From Croceibacterium_A sp035555595 (GTDB lineage: Bacteria > Pseudomonadota > Alphaproteobacteria > Sphingomonadales > Sphingomonadaceae): a stretch of 24,463 bases of DNA. The position numbers were made by a program, and so were the translations under genes. Within the stretch, counting starts at the first letter, position 1. The number at the start of each line of letters is the position of its first letter. Location: contig DATMGK010000040.1 in the NCBI GenBank assembly GCA_035555595.1, positions 1 to 24,463 on the forward strand, given 5' to 3'. The notes below the pieces were generated by a model that was given only the letters and a program-made list of their open reading frames with translations, had not been told where the DNA came from and did no database searches. Shown in pieces: positions 23,185-24,463 of this stretch.

Positions 23185-23200
23185 GGGTGCCGGGGAACGC

Positions 23201-23899
23201 TCAGGCGGCGTCCACCAGCACGACTTCACTGTCCTCGATCGCGGTGACGGCGATCTCAGCCTCGTCACGGATCGCCACGCCGTCGCGGGCATTGGCGGCC
23301 ACGCCGTTCACCTCGATCCTGCCTGTGGCCGACACCAGATAGGCGCTGCGGCCTTCGCCCAGGGCATATCGCACTGTCTCGCCCGCCTTGATCGTTGCAC
23401 CTGCCACCCGCGCATTGGTACGGATGGGCAGGGCATCGTTGTCATTGACGATGCCAGAGGCCAGCGTGACGAACTGCCCCGCACGCTCACCCTTGGGGAA
23501 GGGGCGAGCGCCCCAGCTTGGCTCACCCCCGCGTTCATCGGGGAGGATCCAGATCTGGAACAGCGTCGTTTCCACATCTTCCATGTTGTATTCGGCGTGG
23601 GCGATGCCGGTGCCTGCGCTCATCACCTGAACGTCGCCTGCTTCCGTGCGGCCCTGATTCCCAAGGTTGTCCTGATGGGTGATCGCGCCTTTGCGGACGT
23701 AAGTGATGATTTCCATGTCCCGGTGCGGGTGCGGCGGAAAGCCGGACTTCGGCTGGATCGTGTCGTCATTCCAGACCCGCAGCGAGCCCCAGTGCATCCG
23801 TTCGGCATCATGATAGTTGGCGAAGGAGAAGTGATGCCTGGCGTTCAGCCAGCCGTGGTTTTCTCCACCCAGCCTTTCAAAGGGACGAACCTCGATCAT
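23201..23899 (-). CDS. Pirin family protein (bicupin, YhhW-like)
   Basis: This is a 232-aa bicupin, the standard length of bacterial pirins such as E. coli YhhW. The N-terminal cupin carries the metal site: His57 and His59 (GFPPHPHRDMEIITYV), His101 and Glu103 (GTGIAHAEYN), all present. The motif HHFSFANY (22-29) and the second-half FQIWILPDERG are family landmarks. Pirins bind Fe(II) or another metal; some cleave quercetin, and the physiological role in most bacteria is unknown. I choose the ATG at 23899, with AAGGAA upstream, over the frame's upstream ATG at 24040, which would reach into the divergent LysR gene. It is divergent from a LysR regulator that probably controls it. Confidence 0.93.
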   Translation of the reverse strand: MIEVRPFERLGGENHGWLNARHHFSFANYHDAERMHWGSLRVWNDDTIQPKSGFPPHPHRDMEIITYVRKGAITHQDNLGNQGRTEAGDVQVMSAGTGIAHAEYNMEDVETTLFQIWILPDERGGEPSWGARPFPKGERAGQFVTLASGIVNDNDALPIRTNARVAGATIKAGETVRYALGEGRSAYLVSATGRIEVNGVAANARDGVAIRDEAEIAVTAIEDSEVVLVDAA

Positions 23900-24023
23900 C
23901 TGACAATTCCTTTCCAAACCCGTGGCGGGAAGCGGGGCTTCCCTGCTGTTGGGGCGGATATAGAACTTGCCGCCTTTCCTGATCAGTGGGATAAAATCGA
24001 CAGGATCATTCGAGAAACTGGAA
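23900..24023. promoter_or_regulatory. Divergent pirin/LysR promoter region
   Basis: These 124 bp separate two divergent starts. They contain an 8-bp palindrome CTGATCAG (23979-23986) and, for the plus strand, TAAAAT (23992-23997), a five-of-six match to a -10 box, with TTGCCG 19 bp before it. A LysR-type regulator usually binds such a region and represses itself while controlling the divergent gene; the exact site cannot be read here. Confidence 0.45.
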
Positions 24024-24463
24024 ATGTCTGAACCCGGCACGCCGACTTTCGATCAGCTCCGCCTGTTCCTGGCCGTCATAGAAACAGGCAGCTTCGCCGC
24101 CGCCGGGCGCAAGCTGAACCGCGCGGTTTCGGTGGTCAGCTATGGCATTGCCAATCTGGAGGCGCAGCTCGGCGTCACGCTGTTCGAGCGTGAAGGAACG
24201 CGCAGGCCCCGGCTGACCAGCGCGGGGGAGGCAGTGCTGGCGGAAGCGCGCGCAGTTGCCTCGGGGATGGATGCCCTGCGCGCCAGAGTGAAGGGTTTGC
24301 TCGACGGCTGGGAAGCGGAAGTAAGCCTGGCGGTGGACGTGATGTTTCCGGCGCAGCGGCTGGCGAAGCTGTTGCGTGCCTTCAGCGCCTATTGCCCGAC
24401 AGTGAAGCTGAGGCTGCATGTTGAGGCGTTGGGCGCAGTGATTGCGCTGGTGAAGCAGGGGCA
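24024..24463 (+). CDS. LysR family transcriptional regulator (3' truncated by window)
   Basis: This frame is open to the window edge. It begins ATG TCT GAA at 24024. The N-terminal winged HTH is clear: FDQLRLFLAVIETGSFAAAGRKL, then VSVVSYGIANLEAQLGVTLFER and LTSAGEAVLAEARAV, which is the LysR signature. The linker helix and the start of the effector-binding domain (EVSLAVDVMFPAQRLAKLLRAF) follow. About 146 of the usual 300 residues are visible. One unusual point is SVVSYGIANLE, where most members have QSAVSxxIxxLE. It is divergent from pirin, the usual LysR-target layout, so pirin is the likely target. Confidence 0.93.
   Translation, partial: MSEPGTPTFDQLRLFLAVIETGSFAAAGRKLNRAVSVVSYGIANLEAQLGVTLFEREGTRRPRLTSAGEAVLAEARAVASGMDALRARVKGLLDGWEAEVSLAVDVMFPAQRLAKLLRAFSAYCPTVKLRLHVEALGAVIALVKQG

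Noticed and set aside
1..24463. CRISPR arrays, tRNA or rRNA genes, insertion sequences, phage attachment sites
   Set aside because: I looked for regularly spaced repeats, cloverleaf-like segments, transposase motifs and flanking direct repeats and saw none that stand up to inspection. The virB cluster has no integrase or flanking repeats in the window.

Overview
The window looks like a chromosomal segment of a high-GC alphaproteobacterium, most likely a member of the Sphingomonadales (Novosphingobium/Sphingobium/Erythrobacteraceae type). This placement is inferred from base composition, dense same-strand gene packing, a large TonB-dependent receptor with the extended plug motif common in that group, and a ppk-ppx pair. 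No 16S or other typing marker is present. Every call below comes from reading the sequence; no database search was run.

Layout. (1) 1-448: the 3' end of rplA (ribosomal protein L1) on the plus strand, closed by a strong intrinsic terminator. (2) 448-4040, minus strand: a three-gene accessory group. It consists of an HTH-transmembrane-TPR regulator-like protein, a predicted outer-membrane beta-barrel protein with a polyproline/acidic/Cys-rich tail, and a GT-B-like glycosyltransferase. A perfect inverted repeat lies in front of the barrel gene. I recognise no described system in this trio and consider it the best candidate for something new. (3) 4133-5230, minus: a stand-alone molybdopterin-binding (CinA N-terminal type) protein and a small Lys-rich protein. 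(4) 5333-8994, minus: ppx and ppk, overlapping by 4 bp (polyphosphate metabolism). (5) 9071-16904, minus: a compact type IV secretion cluster in the order virB1-virB2-virB3-virB4-virB6-virB9-virB10-virB11, with several stop/start overlaps. It lacks virB5, virB7, virB8, virD4 and any relaxase. The upstream intergenic region has a Pho-box-like direct repeat. (6) 17213-22235: a small TPR protein (minus) diverging from a beta-helix lipoprotein and a TonB-dependent receptor (plus). The two plus-strand genes are separated by a terminator-like hairpin. (7) 22343-24463: an OmpR-type response regulator with a degenerate receiver domain, a pirin, and a divergent LysR regulator cut by the window end.

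How it fits together. VirB4 and VirB11 would power a VirB6/9/10 envelope channel with a VirB2 pilin and VirB1 muramidase; without VirB8 and VirD4 in the locus, its substrate and completeness are open. ppk starts only 76 bp after virB11, so read-through from virB into ppk-ppx is possible. A Pho-like box in front of virB1 would then connect the cluster to phosphate status; this is inference. The lipoprotein/TonB receptor pair probably imports an unknown ligand. Pirin/LysR is a common regulator-target arrangement.
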